A stretch of DNA of 64,000 nt from Mycobacterium florentinum (GCF_010730355.1 NZ_AP022576.1:2666001-2730000); one strand, 5' to 3'. Positions 26,626-35,300 are shown, counted from the first letter of the stretch. Notes: generated by a model from the letters alone, not told the origin. Translations and numbers: made by a program.

Positions 26626-27618
26626 GTGGTCCACGCTAATGCCGTATTGACCCCTCGTGGGCGGTTGTTGCTCGCGCGCCGCATTGTTGACGAAGGCTGG
26701 CCGATTGCCCGGGCAGCCGAACATTTCCGTGTGTCCTGGCCAACCGCCAAGCGTTGGGCTAGCCGCTATGTGGCCATGGGTGTGGTCGGGATGGGCGATC
26801 GGTCGAGCCGGCCACACCACTGTCCCAGCCGCACTCCAGAGGTTGTTGTCCGGCGGATCGTGGCGTTGCGGTGGCGGCACCGCCTCTCGCCGTTGGCGAT
26901 CGCGTCGCGTCTGTCGATGCCGGCCTCGACGGTTCACGCGGTGCTGGTTCGGTGTCGACTGAACCGGTTGTCCCACATCGATATCCGCACGGGTGAGCGG
27001 ATTCGCCGCTACGAGCACGAACACCCAGGCTCGCTGATCCACGTCGATGTCAAGAAACTGGGCAACATTCCTGTTGGCGGCGGGTGGCGGTTCGTCGGAC
27101 GTGCGCAGGGCAGCAAGAATCGCGCGGCGACGCCTGGCATCCGCCGCAGCCGCAATCGCGATGAGCTGCTCGGCCACGCCTTTGTCCATACCGTCGTCGA
27201 CGACCACTCCCGGGCGGCCTATGCCGAGATCCACGACGATGAAACCGCCGACACTGCTATAGCGGTCCTACGCCGAGCAGTGAGTTGGTTCCGCGCGCGG
27301 GGAGTCGTCGTTGAACGAGTGATTTCCGACAACGGCAGCTGTTATAAGTCCAAGGCCTGGCGACACGCGTGTTCAGAGCTCGGCGTCAAGCCAAAACACA
27401 CCCGCCCATATCGGCCTCAGACCAACGGCAAAGCAGAGCGCTTCCACCGCACAATGGCAGCAGAATGGGCATTCAGCCGTCACTACCACAGCGAAGCCCA
27501 GCGCCGGTCCGCATTAGCACCCTGGCTGCATACCTACAATCACCATCGGCAACACTCAGCGATCGGGAAGGTCCCGCCCATCACACGGTTGACCAACCTG
27601 CCTGGGCAGTACAGCTAG
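26626..27618 (+). CDS. IS481-family transposase
   Basis: 330 residues from GTG 26626 (MVHANAVLTPRGRLLLA), which has AGGAG six bases upstream; a GTG at 26578 is in frame but lacks such a site. The N-terminal helix-turn-helix is GWPIARAAEHFRVSWPTAKRWASRY. The integrase core has DDE residues in LIHVDVKKLG, VVDDHSRAAYAE and the VISDNGSCYKS / NGKAERFHRTMAAEW region. The last coding triplet inside the IS is TAC; AGC spans its edge and the stop TAG (27616-27618) lies in the target duplication, outside the element. Confidence 0.95.
   Translation: MVHANAVLTPRGRLLLARRIVDEGWPIARAAEHFRVSWPTAKRWASRYVAMGVVGMGDRSSRPHHCPSRTPEVVVRRIVALRWRHRLSPLAIASRLSMPASTVHAVLVRCRLNRLSHIDIRTGERIRRYEHEHPGSLIHVDVKKLGNIPVGGGWRFVGRAQGSKNRAATPGIRRSRNRDELLGHAFVHTVVDDHSRAAYAEIHDDETADTAIAVLRRAVSWFRARGVVVERVISDNGSCYKSKAWRHACSELGVKPKHTRPYRPQTNGKAERFHRTMAAEWAFSRHYHSEAQRRSALAPWLHTYNHHRQHSAIGKVPPITRLTNLPGQYS
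27592..27613. repeat. right terminal inverted repeat of the IS
   Basis: Perfect 22-bp inverted copy of 26501-26522; it also encodes the last residues (TNLPGQY) of the transposase. Confidence 0.95.
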
Positions 27619-27619
27619 T
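27614..27619. repeat. IS target-site duplication, right copy (GCTAGT)
   Basis: The CTAG core supplies two stop codons: TAG for the transposase on the plus strand (27616-27618) and TAG for DUF4436 copy 2 on the minus strand (27617-27615). Confidence 0.9.
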
Positions 27620-28499
27620 CCGACTTCTTGTACCAGGTGACCATGTACGCCATCATCGCCGCGACCAGTGCGATCAGCACCCAGATCACCAGCGCTTGGT
27701 CAATCCAGGCACCCGGCGGTGGGGCCCCCGGCAGGAAGTTGCGGATTGGGATGACCGCGAACAGCAGCGCGGCGAACCACCCGCCGAACGGAGGTACCAA
27801 CTTTCGCTTGCCGAGCGCCATCGGAATGACGACCGCCAGCGCCATGGTCGCCAGGGCGAAGAGGACTAGGCAGATGCCCAGATCGAAGATCAGCGGGGCC
27901 TTGGACCTCTCCAGCGTGATGATCACGCTGTCGCCGCCTTCGCCGACCCGTTGGACCTGGACGTCCCAGCCTTCCAGTTTTCCGGCCACCTCAACACGGG
28001 CCGGTTTGTACTTGCGATCGTCGCCGGAGCCGCCCATGACCTCGGCCGAGAGCGTGTCGGTTTCGTAGGAATCGAAGGGCCAAATCTCGGGGTCGCCGTG
28101 CGCCTCCACCGTGGTGGCCACCATTGCCGGTGACTTGCCCGCCGGGTAGGCGAGGTCACCCGCGTCGTTGGGGGGATCCATGCGCACCGCGGTGTCGGTC
28201 TTGAGCACCTCCAGCTTCGGGTCCCACATGTTTTCCTGCGGGTAGACCAGCACCTTCACCCCGAGGCGATTGGCGACGGTCTTGAGCTCCTCGATGCGCA
28301 CCAGCACGACGGTGTCGTCGGCCGCGTTGAGATCCGGGGCCTTCAGCGGTGCCGCCGATTCGCCCAGCAGGTGAAAGCCGAACAACGACAAGGCGTAGAC
28401 CAAGAAGAAAGCGAACAGGATGACCAGACCGAGCAGCAAGCGGCCCTTCTTTTGGGGCGGCGGCGGGGCGGCGTGCGTTGGCGGGGCTTGGGCGGTCAT
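27615..28499 (-). CDS. DUF4436 membrane protein, copy 2
   Basis: 294 residues from ATG 28499. A proline-rich N-terminus (PPTHAAPPPPQKKG) precedes a transmembrane helix (about residues 21-43). The outer domain has NRLGVKVLVYPQENMWDPK and EAHGDPEIWPFDSYET, and three C-terminal helices include PIRNFLPGAPPPGAWIDQALV. It is intact: the IS inserted exactly at its TAG stop codon, which the target duplication preserves. In the pre-insertion arrangement it would run straight into the formylglycine enzyme gene. The function is unknown; it is not the same as copies 1 and 3, differing over much of the outer domain. Confidence 0.9.
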   Translation of the reverse strand: MTAQAPPTHAAPPPPQKKGRLLLGLVILFAFFLVYALSLFGFHLLGESAAPLKAPDLNAADDTVVLVRIEELKTVANRLGVKVLVYPQENMWDPKLEVLKTDTAVRMDPPNDAGDLAYPAGKSPAMVATTVEAHGDPEIWPFDSYETDTLSAEVMGGSGDDRKYKPARVEVAGKLEGWDVQVQRVGEGGDSVIITLERSKAPLIFDLGICLVLFALATMALAVVIPMALGKRKLVPPFGGWFAALLFAVIPIRNFLPGAPPPGAWIDQALVIWVLIALVAAMMAYMVTWYKKSD

Positions 28500-28985
28500 C
28501 GGTCACCTTCCACGAGGGACAACGGGCGGCGAACTCACATCGCTGGGCAATTCCAGCTAACCCGAGACGACACGAAGTCCGATGGTAATGAACTCGTGCC
28601 AATCGCGCCGGAAATGCGACTATTCGCAAACTGCCTTAGTCATCCTGTCACCTTCGGTCGGCGTTGCAAACTTTGGTATTCACCCGATGTTTGTTTGCGC
28701 GTCGCTTCGATAGCTGTAAATGTCGACGTGTGTCGAAACCGGGTGGACATTCACCCCGAAACCGAGCTCGCCGCCGACGCCGGGCGCCGTCTTCGCCGTC
28801 CAGGCGACGCGTACCGACCTGCCCGAAATCTATGCCGCCGGAGACCGAGTCCACACCTGCCTGCCCTTGCTCCGATTGATGCGGTTACCCCAGGTCACCG
28901 CTGCCATGAATCACACCGCATCGCTAGACTTCGGTCACAGCCCAAGGCCGTCTGACCCGCTGCCGTTCCCAAGGAGGCAAACAAC
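28500..28985. other. intergenic region between DUF4436 copy 2 and pstS
   Basis: 486 bp without an intact gene. It must hold the divergent promoters of DUF4436 copy 2 and the PstS-like gene, the latter preceded by AAGGAGG at 28971-28977. The stretch 28590-28740 is relatively AT-rich. A decayed reductase fragment lies at about 28752-28890. Confidence 0.7.
28752..28890 (+). pseudogene. relic of a pyridine-nucleotide disulfide oxidoreductase (CoA-disulfide reductase-like)
   Basis: Two adjoining reading frames together spell the end of the FAD-binding part of a CoA-disulfide reductase/NADH oxidase. HPETELAADAG (28752-28784) corresponds to the usual RPNTELAADAG. One frame away, GAVFAVQATRTDLPEIYAAGDRVHT (28783 onward) corresponds to the AIAVD...MRTxxPDIYAAGDCVHT block, with the FAD-contacting AAGD. 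A frameshift lies near 28783 and the flanks are eroded. There is no start or continuation, so it is dead DNA. Identification is by motif only. Confidence 0.55.
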
Positions 28986-30113
28986 GTGAAGCACAACAAA
29001 TCGGCTGCCGCCATAAGCGTGCTGACCGCGGCTGCACTGGTGCTCTCGGGATGCGGCAAACCCCACACCTCCCTGTCGTACGCCAACGGAGCGCGAGTGG
29101 ATTGCGGCGGCAAACAAGAAATCAGCGCCAGCGGTTCGACCGCGCAGGCAAATGCGATGAAGCGATTCATCGATGCGTACGCGAAGGCCTGCAAGGGACA
29201 AAATCTGTCCTACACCGCAAACGCTTCGGGGGCGGGAGTCGCCGATTTCCTCGCGGGCAAAACCGACTTCGCCGGCTCCGACCTACCGCTTTCCGGTGAC
29301 CAGTACGCGGCGGCCAAGCAGCGCTGCGGCGGCGCCGATGCCTGGAACCTGCCGGTGGTGTTCGGCCCGATCGCTATTACCTACAACCTCAACGCGATTG
29401 ACTCGCTGGTGCTCGACGCGCCCACGCTGGCCAAGATTTTCAACGGCACGATCACGCGCTGGGACGACCCGGCCATCACCGCGATGAACGCGTCGATGCC
29501 GCCGGAGAACATCCATGTCATCTACCGCGCCGACCCCTCCGGCACCACGGCCCACTTCCAGGCCTACCTGCAGGCCGCCTCCGGTGGGGCCTGGGACAAG
29601 GGCACCGGCAAGACCTTCAACGGCGGCGTGGGCACCAGCGCCCACGGCAATGTCGGCACCTCGTCGGCGGTGAAGAACACCGAGGGCGCGATCTCCTACA
29701 ACGAGTTGTCGTTCGCCATGGACCAGGGACTGTTCGCCGCCCAGATCAAGACCCCGGCGAGCCGGAAATCGTTGCGGCCGGTGCGCATCGGGACCGACAC
29801 CGTCGGCAAGACCATTGCAAGTGCCAAGATCGTCGGCAAGGGCAACGACCTCGTGCTGGACACCGCACCCTTCTACAACCCCTCCCAGCCCGACGTGTAC
29901 CCGATCGTGATGGTCACTTACGAGATCGTCTGCTCGAAATACCCCGACCCGGCCGTCGGCCAGGCGGTCAAGGCTTTCCTGCAAGCGGCCGTCGGTCCGG
30001 GCCAGGCGGACCTCGACAAGAACGGCTACATCCCGCTGCCGCCCGACTTCCAATCACGGGTCTTCACCGCTATCGACGCCATCACGTCGGCGTCGATCGA
30101 GAATGTGCGCTAA
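28986..30113 (+). CDS. pstS: phosphate ABC transporter substrate-binding lipoprotein (PstS-like)
   Basis: 375 residues from GTG 28986 with AGGAGG upstream. The signal peptide ends in the lipobox LVLSGC, so the protein is a membrane-anchored lipoprotein. Phosphate-contact segments are visible in [38 protein letters not shown] and [17 protein letters not shown]. Length and motifs match mycobacterial PstS. No PstC/A/B genes are adjacent, so it must use a permease encoded elsewhere or act on its own. It is the only plus-strand gene within the DUF4436/sulfatase island. Confidence 0.94.
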   Translation: MKHNKSAAAISVLTAAALVLSGCGKPHTSLSYANGARVDCGGKQEISASGSTAQANAMKRFIDAYAKACKGQNLSYTANASGAGVADFLAGKTDFAGSDLPLSGDQYAAAKQRCGGADAWNLPVVFGPIAITYNLNAIDSLVLDAPTLAKIFNGTITRWDDPAITAMNASMPPENIHVIYRADPSGTTAHFQAYLQAASGGAWDKGTGKTFNGGVGTSAHGNVGTSSAVKNTEGAISYNELSFAMDQGLFAAQIKTPASRKSLRPVRIGTDTVGKTIASAKIVGKGNDLVLDTAPFYNPSQPDVYPIVMVTYEIVCSKYPDPAVGQAVKAFLQAAVGPGQADLDKNGYIPLPPDFQSRVFTAIDAITSASIENVR

Positions 30114-30126
30114 GGCTTTTCGAGCT

Positions 30127-31053
30127 CTAGGTTTTCTTCGACTTTCGATCTCGCTGTCGCCACCAGCCGACGAGGAACAGCGACATCGCGGTGACCAGTC
30201 CGATCAGCACCCATAGGACAACGGCTTGGTCGATCCACGAGCCGTACGGTGGGCTACCCGGCAGCACGTTGCGCAGCGGAACGACGGCGAACAGCATCGC
30301 GCCGTACCAAGTCGTCATCGGCGGCAAGAATGAGGTCTTGCCCAACACCACCGGAATGGCCACCCATAATGCCAACACCGGCAGAGCGATAAGCACCAGG
30401 CACACACCGAGATCGAAGATCAGCGGACCCTTGGCCCGGTGCAGCGTGATGACCACATCATCCATCACATTGGGATCGGCATCGTCGGGGTCGTGAACGC
30501 GGGTGACGCTGGCGTCCCAGCCGTCCAGCCTTCCGGTCACCTCGATACGGGCCGGCGATTTTTCGCGGTTCTGGCCGGTTCCGGTGAACACGTCGGCGGC
30601 GATGACGCCCGTTGTGTACGAGTCGAATGGCCAGTTGCCGGGATCGCCGTGTGCCTCGATGGTGGTGGCGACTTGGGCGGGCGCTTTTCCGACCGGGTAC
30701 TGCAGATCGCCTAGGTCGTTGTCGGGATACAGTCGCACGGCCGCGTCGGTGGTCAGCACGCCGAAGTTCTTGTCGTACAGCGAATCCTTGGGGTAGACAA
30801 GCACATTCACGGTCAGCCGATTCGCCACCGTTTTCAGCTCGCTCAGGTTCACCTGTACGACGCTGTCCTCGGCCTCGACCTTGCTGAAATCCACGGCGGG
30901 CAGCGGCGGTGCCGATTTGGCCATCAGGTGCATCGCGATCAGGGAGAGCACGTAGACACTGATGACAGCTACGAGAATCCCGAAGGCTATCGCGATTTGC
31001 CGTCCGCGCGAATCTTGTTGCGACGGCGGCAACGGCGCAGCTTCAGCGGTCAT
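30127..31053 (-). CDS. DUF4436 membrane protein, copy 3
   Basis: 308 residues from ATG 31053. A short N-terminus and a transmembrane helix (about residues 20-42) precede an outer domain with NRLTVNVLVYPKDSLYDKN and EAHGDPGNWPFDSYTTG. Three C-terminal helices include PLRNVLPGSPPYGSWIDQAVV. By eye it is closer to copy 1 than to copy 2 in the YPxDSLYDK and NDLGDLQ stretches. It is convergent with the PstS-like gene (13 bp apart) and downstream of the LpqN-like lipoprotein, probably in the atsA transcript. Function unknown. Confidence 0.9.
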   Translation of the reverse strand: MTAEAAPLPPSQQDSRGRQIAIAFGILVAVISVYVLSLIAMHLMAKSAPPLPAVDFSKVEAEDSVVQVNLSELKTVANRLTVNVLVYPKDSLYDKNFGVLTTDAAVRLYPDNDLGDLQYPVGKAPAQVATTIEAHGDPGNWPFDSYTTGVIAADVFTGTGQNREKSPARIEVTGRLDGWDASVTRVHDPDDADPNVMDDVVITLHRAKGPLIFDLGVCLVLIALPVLALWVAIPVVLGKTSFLPPMTTWYGAMLFAVVPLRNVLPGSPPYGSWIDQAVVLWVLIGLVTAMSLFLVGWWRQRDRKSKKT

Positions 31054-31140
31054 CGGACATCACCACCACGAGTAGAAGCGGATAGTTTGCGCCATTCCCG
31101 GCAGGCACGGGGTCAGATGCTAGCAGTCGGGCGCGCAGTT

Positions 31141-31863
31141 TCAGGGGATAACGACCGCGAATTGCTGCATCACCGTGGATTTCGCCGCGTCGAACCCGGG
31201 CGCACCCGCGGGCCCCTCCATATGGACAACCACCAGAAAAGCCTTGGTGTTCGTCCAGATATGGGTGATCCGGTCGGCGATGGCGACCCCACCGGCTCCC
31301 CCGACACTGCCGCTGAGCAACTGGCTGCTGTAGCCGCAGAACTGAGCCGCGTCGACGCTGACCTGGACGCCCGGCCGTGCGGTGCGCAGGTCGGCGCCGT
31401 AGCGCAAGAACGCCCCGCCGGGTTCAAGGTCGGTCGGTGTGATCGTCACCTGCACCGACAACCCGTCGGGCCCGGTCGCGGTCAGGGCCACATCACCGGT
31501 GCCCGGCGCCGAGTTCCAGCCGTCGGGTAGCGGGACCGTGAGCTTGGGCGCCACCGGATCCGACACCGACGCCGCGGTCATCCGGCCGTTGCCGGTGGCC
31601 GCCGGTAGGCAGGCCAGCGCGTTGGGCGGAATGTGATCAGGCGGTGTGACCTCGACGCCCGGCACCGGCTCGGCCGGGTCGGATTTGCGCGGCTTAGTCC
31701 CCGAGGTCGGCGTCGACGACGCCGTCGTGCTGGCCCGAACGGCGTTGCCGCCGGTCGTTTTTCCGCATCCCACGACCAGGCATGCCAGCACACAGATCAC
31801 CCCCGCCACGGCCAGCGGGACAGACCTAGCTCGTCGTGAGCGCTCAGTCTCGCGAAAATGCAA
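31141..31863 (-). CDS. LpqN-like lipoprotein
   Basis: About 240 residues if translation begins at TTG 31863 (MHFRETERSRRARS), giving a basic n-region, a hydrophobic stretch (VPLAVAGVICVLACLVV) and a lipobox VVGC. A Thr/Ser/Pro-rich linker follows, then a globular domain with LTVPLPDGWNSAPG and DAAQFCGYSSQLLSG, resembling the Lpp-LpqN family of mycobacterial lipoproteins. The frame is open upstream through atsA, but only this region gives a signal peptide. The start overlaps the atsA 3' end by about 20 bp. No ATG or GTG fits, so the TTG is an inference. The role is unknown. Confidence 0.75.
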   Translation of the reverse strand: MHFRETERSRRARSVPLAVAGVICVLACLVVGCGKTTGGNAVRASTTASSTPTSGTKPRKSDPAEPVPGVEVTPPDHIPPNALACLPAATGNGRMTAASVSDPVAPKLTVPLPDGWNSAPGTGDVALTATGPDGLSVQVTITPTDLEPGGAFLRYGADLRTARPGVQVSVDAAQFCGYSSQLLSGSVGGAGGVAIADRITHIWTNTKAFLVVVHMEGPAGAPGFDAAKSTVMQQFAVVIP

Positions 31864-34204
31864 GCGCAAGTTCGGATTCCACGTCTTGGTAGGGTCGTCC
31901 GGACAAATCGATGGTGACCGCGGCGATACTCCCGCCGGTGAAGACGAACGGTGCCTTGTAGCTGCTTGATACTCCCGACCCGCCGTTTCGGCCGACGGTG
32001 ATGCCGGCACCCGCCAAACCGAAGGTACCGGGGTGGGTGGTGACATCCGCGAGCGTGCCGACCACCTCGTCATCGATGAACAGGGTGACGTCACCCAGCG
32101 GAGTATGACTGTTCGGCACGGTCCCGGTCCGCGCGTAGCTGGCGCCGAAAAGGTGTCTGCCCAACGGAACCGCGCCCGAGGAGGACACCAGCTGCTGGCG
32201 CTCACCCAAGAAATTGTAGACGTAGTGCAGGCGTCCGTCCTGGATGAACAACACATGCCCGCCGTGCGCACCGCCCTGCTTGAACAACACGCCTTCGGCG
32301 CCGGTGGTATCCACGGTCACGTCGGCCAGCACGCCGAACGAGCGGCCACGGATTTCGGCCGCGGCACCGATTCCGACGTCCGCGCAGTCCGGGTAGTAGA
32401 TGTAGCTGGTCCGCTCCCCCACCAGGTAAGGCCGGAAGCGGGTCAACGTCTCCATCATGTTCAGGTCCCCCAGCGGAAGGCCGTTGTACTTGGCGGCCTC
32501 GGAAAACCACAGCGCCTTAAGCTCTTCCAGCTTCTCGGGTTGCTCGGCGGCCAGGTCGTGGCACTGGCTGCGGTCGGCCTCGATGTGGAACAGCTCCCAG
32601 CGGTCGGTGTCGAAATGCGACCAGCCCGCCGGCGAGGCGGCGTGCACGGTGTTGGCGAACCAGCCGTTGTGCCAGATCCCGCGGGTACCCAGCATCGTGT
32701 AGAACTGGGTCTGCTTGCCGGTATCGGCGTTCGCATCAGCAAGGGCCGCTTTGAAACTCACGCCATCCAACGGCTTCTGCGTAATACCCTTGACCGTGTC
32801 CGGCGGTGTCATGTCCAGCAGCTCGTAGACGGTCGGGGTGATGTCGGCGACGTTGACGTAGGTGTCGCGAATCTCGCCGTGTGCGGCAATTCCGTTGGGC
32901 CAGGAGATGATTGCCGTGTCGGCGATACCGCCCTCGTGCGAGGCGTAGCGCTTATAAAGCTTGTAGGGCGTGTTGAAAGCCATCGCCCAGCCGATCGGGT
33001 AATGGTTGTAGGTCTGGGGTCCACCGAGGTGATCGAAGAGCTTCATGCTCTCCTCGACGGTGTCGATGTATCCGTTGAAGAACTTGCCCTCGTTCACCGA
33101 TCCGTTCGGGCCGCCCTCGCCGCTGGCGCCGTTGTCGGAGATCACCACGATGATGGTGTTGTCCAGCTGGCCCGACTCCTCGAGATAGTCCAGGATGCGG
33201 CCGATCTGGGCATCGGTGTAGCTCAGGAAGCCGGCGAACACCTCGGCCATCCGCGAAAATAGTTTGCGCTCTTCGTCATTCAGCGATTCCCAGGGGCGAA
33301 CCGTGTCCTGCAGCGGCCACGGCTCACCGTTTGGCCCCTTGACATCCAAGTACGGATTGATCGGGGACAGTTCGGTATCCGGCGGCACCAGCCCCATCGA
33401 TTTCTGCTTTTCCAGGACGACCTCGCGGTAGCGTTCGTAGCCTATGTCGAACTTGCCGGCGTACTTGTCGGCCCATTCCTTGAACACGTGATGCGGCGCG
33501 TGTCCGGCGCCGGGGCACACGTAGCTGAACCAGGGCTTGTCGGGCGCAATCACCTTGGCATCTCGGATGAATTCGATTGTCTTGTCGGCGATGTCCTTGG
33601 ACAGGTGGTAGCCGTCCTCTGGGGTGCCGGGCGGGTTCACCGGGTGGTTGTCGTAGACCAGGTCGGGGTACCACTGGTCGGTCTCGCCGCCCATGAATCC
33701 GTAGAACCGCTCGAAGCCGCGCGAGGTGGGCCAGTGCCGTTTCGTCGAGGCCATGCTGCATTCTTCGAGCGGCGTGAGGTGCCACTTGCCGACGCAGTAA
33801 GTGTTGTAACCACGTTCGGCGAGCACCTCGGAGATAAGCGCGGTATCGGTCGGGATTCGGCCGTTGCAATTCGGGAAACCGTCGGTGAATTCTTCGATGG
33901 TGGCCATACCCACCGTGGTGGCATTGCGACCGGTCAGCAGCGACGCGCGGGTCGGTGAGCACAGCGCGGTGGTGTGAAATTGAGACAACCGGATGCCGCG
34001 CTCGGCAATCCGCGTCATCGTGGGCATCTCGACCAGACCGCCGAAGCAGTCCCAGGTCGCGATGCCGGTGTCATCCCAGACCAGATACAGGATGTTCGGC
34101 GAATTCTCCGGGGCCGTCGGCGCCGCGTACGGACCCCAGTCCGGCTCCGAATCGCGAATGTCCAGCTCGATCTTGCCTTGAAATTTCGGGGAGTCAGAAG
34201 ACAT
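31844..34204 (-). CDS. atsA: arylsulfatase AtsA
   Basis: 786-residue sulfatase hydrolysing sulfate esters. The formylglycine site CSPTRASLLTGRN begins at Cys82; the metal-binding aspartates are in ILYLVWDDTGIATWDCFGG. The DNGASGEGGPNGSVNEG segment supplies the second metal site. Length and motifs match M. tuberculosis AtsA (Rv0711). No signal peptide is visible, so it is probably cytosolic. It needs the formylglycine enzyme at 25555-26454, which lies 5.4 kb downstream instead of adjacent as I recall for M. tuberculosis. The C-terminal ~140 residues are the small sulfatase subdomain. Confidence 0.97.
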   Translation of the reverse strand: MSSDSPKFQGKIELDIRDSEPDWGPYAAPTAPENSPNILYLVWDDTGIATWDCFGGLVEMPTMTRIAERGIRLSQFHTTALCSPTRASLLTGRNATTVGMATIEEFTDGFPNCNGRIPTDTALISEVLAERGYNTYCVGKWHLTPLEECSMASTKRHWPTSRGFERFYGFMGGETDQWYPDLVYDNHPVNPPGTPEDGYHLSKDIADKTIEFIRDAKVIAPDKPWFSYVCPGAGHAPHHVFKEWADKYAGKFDIGYERYREVVLEKQKSMGLVPPDTELSPINPYLDVKGPNGEPWPLQDTVRPWESLNDEERKLFSRMAEVFAGFLSYTDAQIGRILDYLEESGQLDNTIIVVISDNGASGEGGPNGSVNEGKFFNGYIDTVEESMKLFDHLGGPQTYNHYPIGWAMAFNTPYKLYKRYASHEGGIADTAIISWPNGIAAHGEIRDTYVNVADITPTVYELLDMTPPDTVKGITQKPLDGVSFKAALADANADTGKQTQFYTMLGTRGIWHNGWFANTVHAASPAGWSHFDTDRWELFHIEADRSQCHDLAAEQPEKLEELKALWFSEAAKYNGLPLGDLNMMETLTRFRPYLVGERTSYIYYPDCADVGIGAAAEIRGRSFGVLADVTVDTTGAEGVLFKQGGAHGGHVLFIQDGRLHYVYNFLGERQQLVSSSGAVPLGRHLFGASYARTGTVPNSHTPLGDVTLFIDDEVVGTLADVTTHPGTFGLAGAGITVGRNGGSGVSSSYKAPFVFTGGSIAAVTIDLSGRPYQDVESELALAFSRD

Positions 34205-34260
34205 GCGCCGAGCGTAACGCCACGCAAGCGGGTGGTGCCCACGATTCAGGCCGAAAGCAA

Positions 34261-34290
34261 AACGCCCGAGACCGTGCTGTCTCGGGCGTT
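34261..34290 (-). terminator. intrinsic terminator after rpsQ
   Basis: A perfect 12-bp stem (AACGCCCGAGAC at 34261-34272 with GTCTCGGGCGTT at 34279-34290) and a 6-nt loop lie 17 bp after the rpsQ stop. On the minus strand it is followed by TTTTGCTTTC. This ends the S10 operon and insulates it from atsA. Confidence 0.9.
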
Positions 34291-34306
34291 GCTTGTCGCT
34301 CGGAAG

Positions 34307-34654
34307 TTACTTGGCCTTTTCCAGCACCTCGACGAGACGCCACCGCTTGGTGGCCGACGTCGGGCGGGTCTCCATCAACGAGACACGGTCGCCGACGCCG
34401 GCGACGCTGTCCTCGTCGTGCGCCTTGACCTTCTTGGTCGTCCGGATGATCTTGCCGTACAGCGCGTGACGCATACGGTCTTCCAGCTCGACCACGATGG
34501 TCTTCTGCATCTTGTCGCTCACCACGTAGCCGATGCGCGTCTTGCGACGGCCACGTGTCTTCGGGTTCGCCGGGGTGTGCTGCGGCCCCTTCTCTTTCGA
34601 AGCGCCATCCTTGCCGGCGGCTTGCTTGGGGGCGGCCTTAGCTTCTGCCATCAC
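34307..34654 (-). CDS. rpsQ: 30S ribosomal protein S17
   Basis: 115 residues. The core [26 protein letters not shown] and [22 protein letters not shown] identify S17. The first ~35 residues are an Ala/Lys-rich extension as in other mycobacteria. Starts GTG 34654 or ATG 34651 (MMAEAK); both overlap the rpmC stop. Last gene of the S10 operon here. An rplN operon start would normally follow; in this genome the sulfatase island lies between. Confidence 0.97.
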   Translation of the reverse strand: MMAEAKAAPKQAAGKDGASKEKGPQHTPANPKTRGRRKTRIGYVVSDKMQKTIVVELEDRMRHALYGKIIRTTKKVKAHDEDSVAGVGDRVSLMETRPTSATKRWRLVEVLEKAK

Positions 34655-34884
34655 GATTCCTTACCGTCGGGTCCGGACGCCAGGCCCAGCTCTCGTTCAC
34701 GCAGCACCGTGTAGACACGGGCGATCTCCGAACGCACCGTGCGCAGCCGGCGGTTGTTGTTGAGCTGTCCCGTCGCCATTTGGAAACGGAGATTGAACAG
34801 CTCCTCCTTGGACTCGCGCAAGCGGTCGGTCAGCTCTTCATTGGTGAGCTCCCGCAGTTCGCCAGGCGAAATACCCACTGCCAT
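34651..34884 (-). CDS. rpmC: 50S ribosomal protein L29
   Basis: 77 residues from ATG 34884 ([18 protein letters not shown]), the normal length; upstream in-frame codons belong to the overlap with rplP. The signature is [33 protein letters not shown]29 lies at the nascent-chain exit. The start overlaps the rplP stop (ATGA). Confidence 0.97.
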   Translation of the reverse strand: MAVGISPGELRELTNEELTDRLRESKEELFNLRFQMATGQLNNNRRLRTVRSEIARVYTVLRERELGLASGPDGKES

Positions 34885-35300
34885 CAGAACTGATCCTCTC
34901 GGGTGATGATGCGTGCCTTGATCGGCAGCTTGTGGATTGCCCGGGTGAGCGCCTCGCGGGCGGTCTGCTCGTTGGGGTAGCTGAGCTCGAACAGCACCCG
35001 GCCGGGCTTGACGTTGACGATCCACCACTCGGGCGAGCCCTTACCGGAACCCATCCGGGTTTCCGCGGGCTTCTTGGTCAGCGGACGGTCTGGGAACACG
35101 TTGATCCACACCTTGCCGCCACGTTTGATGTGCCGGTTGATCGCGATACGAGCCGACTCGATCTGCCGGTTGGTGACGTAGGCGTGCTCGAGGGCCTGGA
35201 TGCCGAAGTCGCCGAAGTTCACCTGCGTGCCACCGCTGGCGATGCCGCGCTGGCGTGGATGGTGCTGCTTGCGGTGCTTAACTCTGCGGGGAATCAACAT
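34884..35300 (-). CDS. rplP: 50S ribosomal protein L16
   Basis: 138 residues. [19 protein letters not shown], the [35 protein letters not shown] region and [17 protein letters not shown] identify L16, which helps position A-site tRNA. Three bp after rpsC. Confidence 0.98.
   Translation of the reverse strand: MLIPRRVKHRKQHHPRQRGIASGGTQVNFGDFGIQALEHAYVTNRQIESARIAINRHIKRGGKVWINVFPDRPLTKKPAETRMGSGKGSPEWWIVNVKPGRVLFELSYPNEQTAREALTRAIHKLPIKARIITREDQF

Larger units (their letters stand above)
26501..27613. mobile_element. IS481-family insertion sequence, 1113 bp
   Basis: Bounded by perfect 22-bp terminal inverted repeats (26501-26522 beginning TGTACTGCCCAGGCA, and 27592-27613) and flanked by a 6-bp duplication GCTAGT. 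It carries one DDE transposase on the plus strand. The intact ends, intact transposase and perfect duplication suggest a recent insertion. Removing it and one duplication copy restores a 40-odd-bp junction between the DUF4436 copy 2 stop and the formylglycine enzyme start. Confidence 0.95.

Noticed and set aside
28371..28955. 194-codon plus-strand frame covering the DUF4436 copy 2 start and the reductase relic
   Set aside because: Its first part is antisense to DUF4436 copy 2; only HPETELAADAG is meaningful and belongs to the frameshifted relic.
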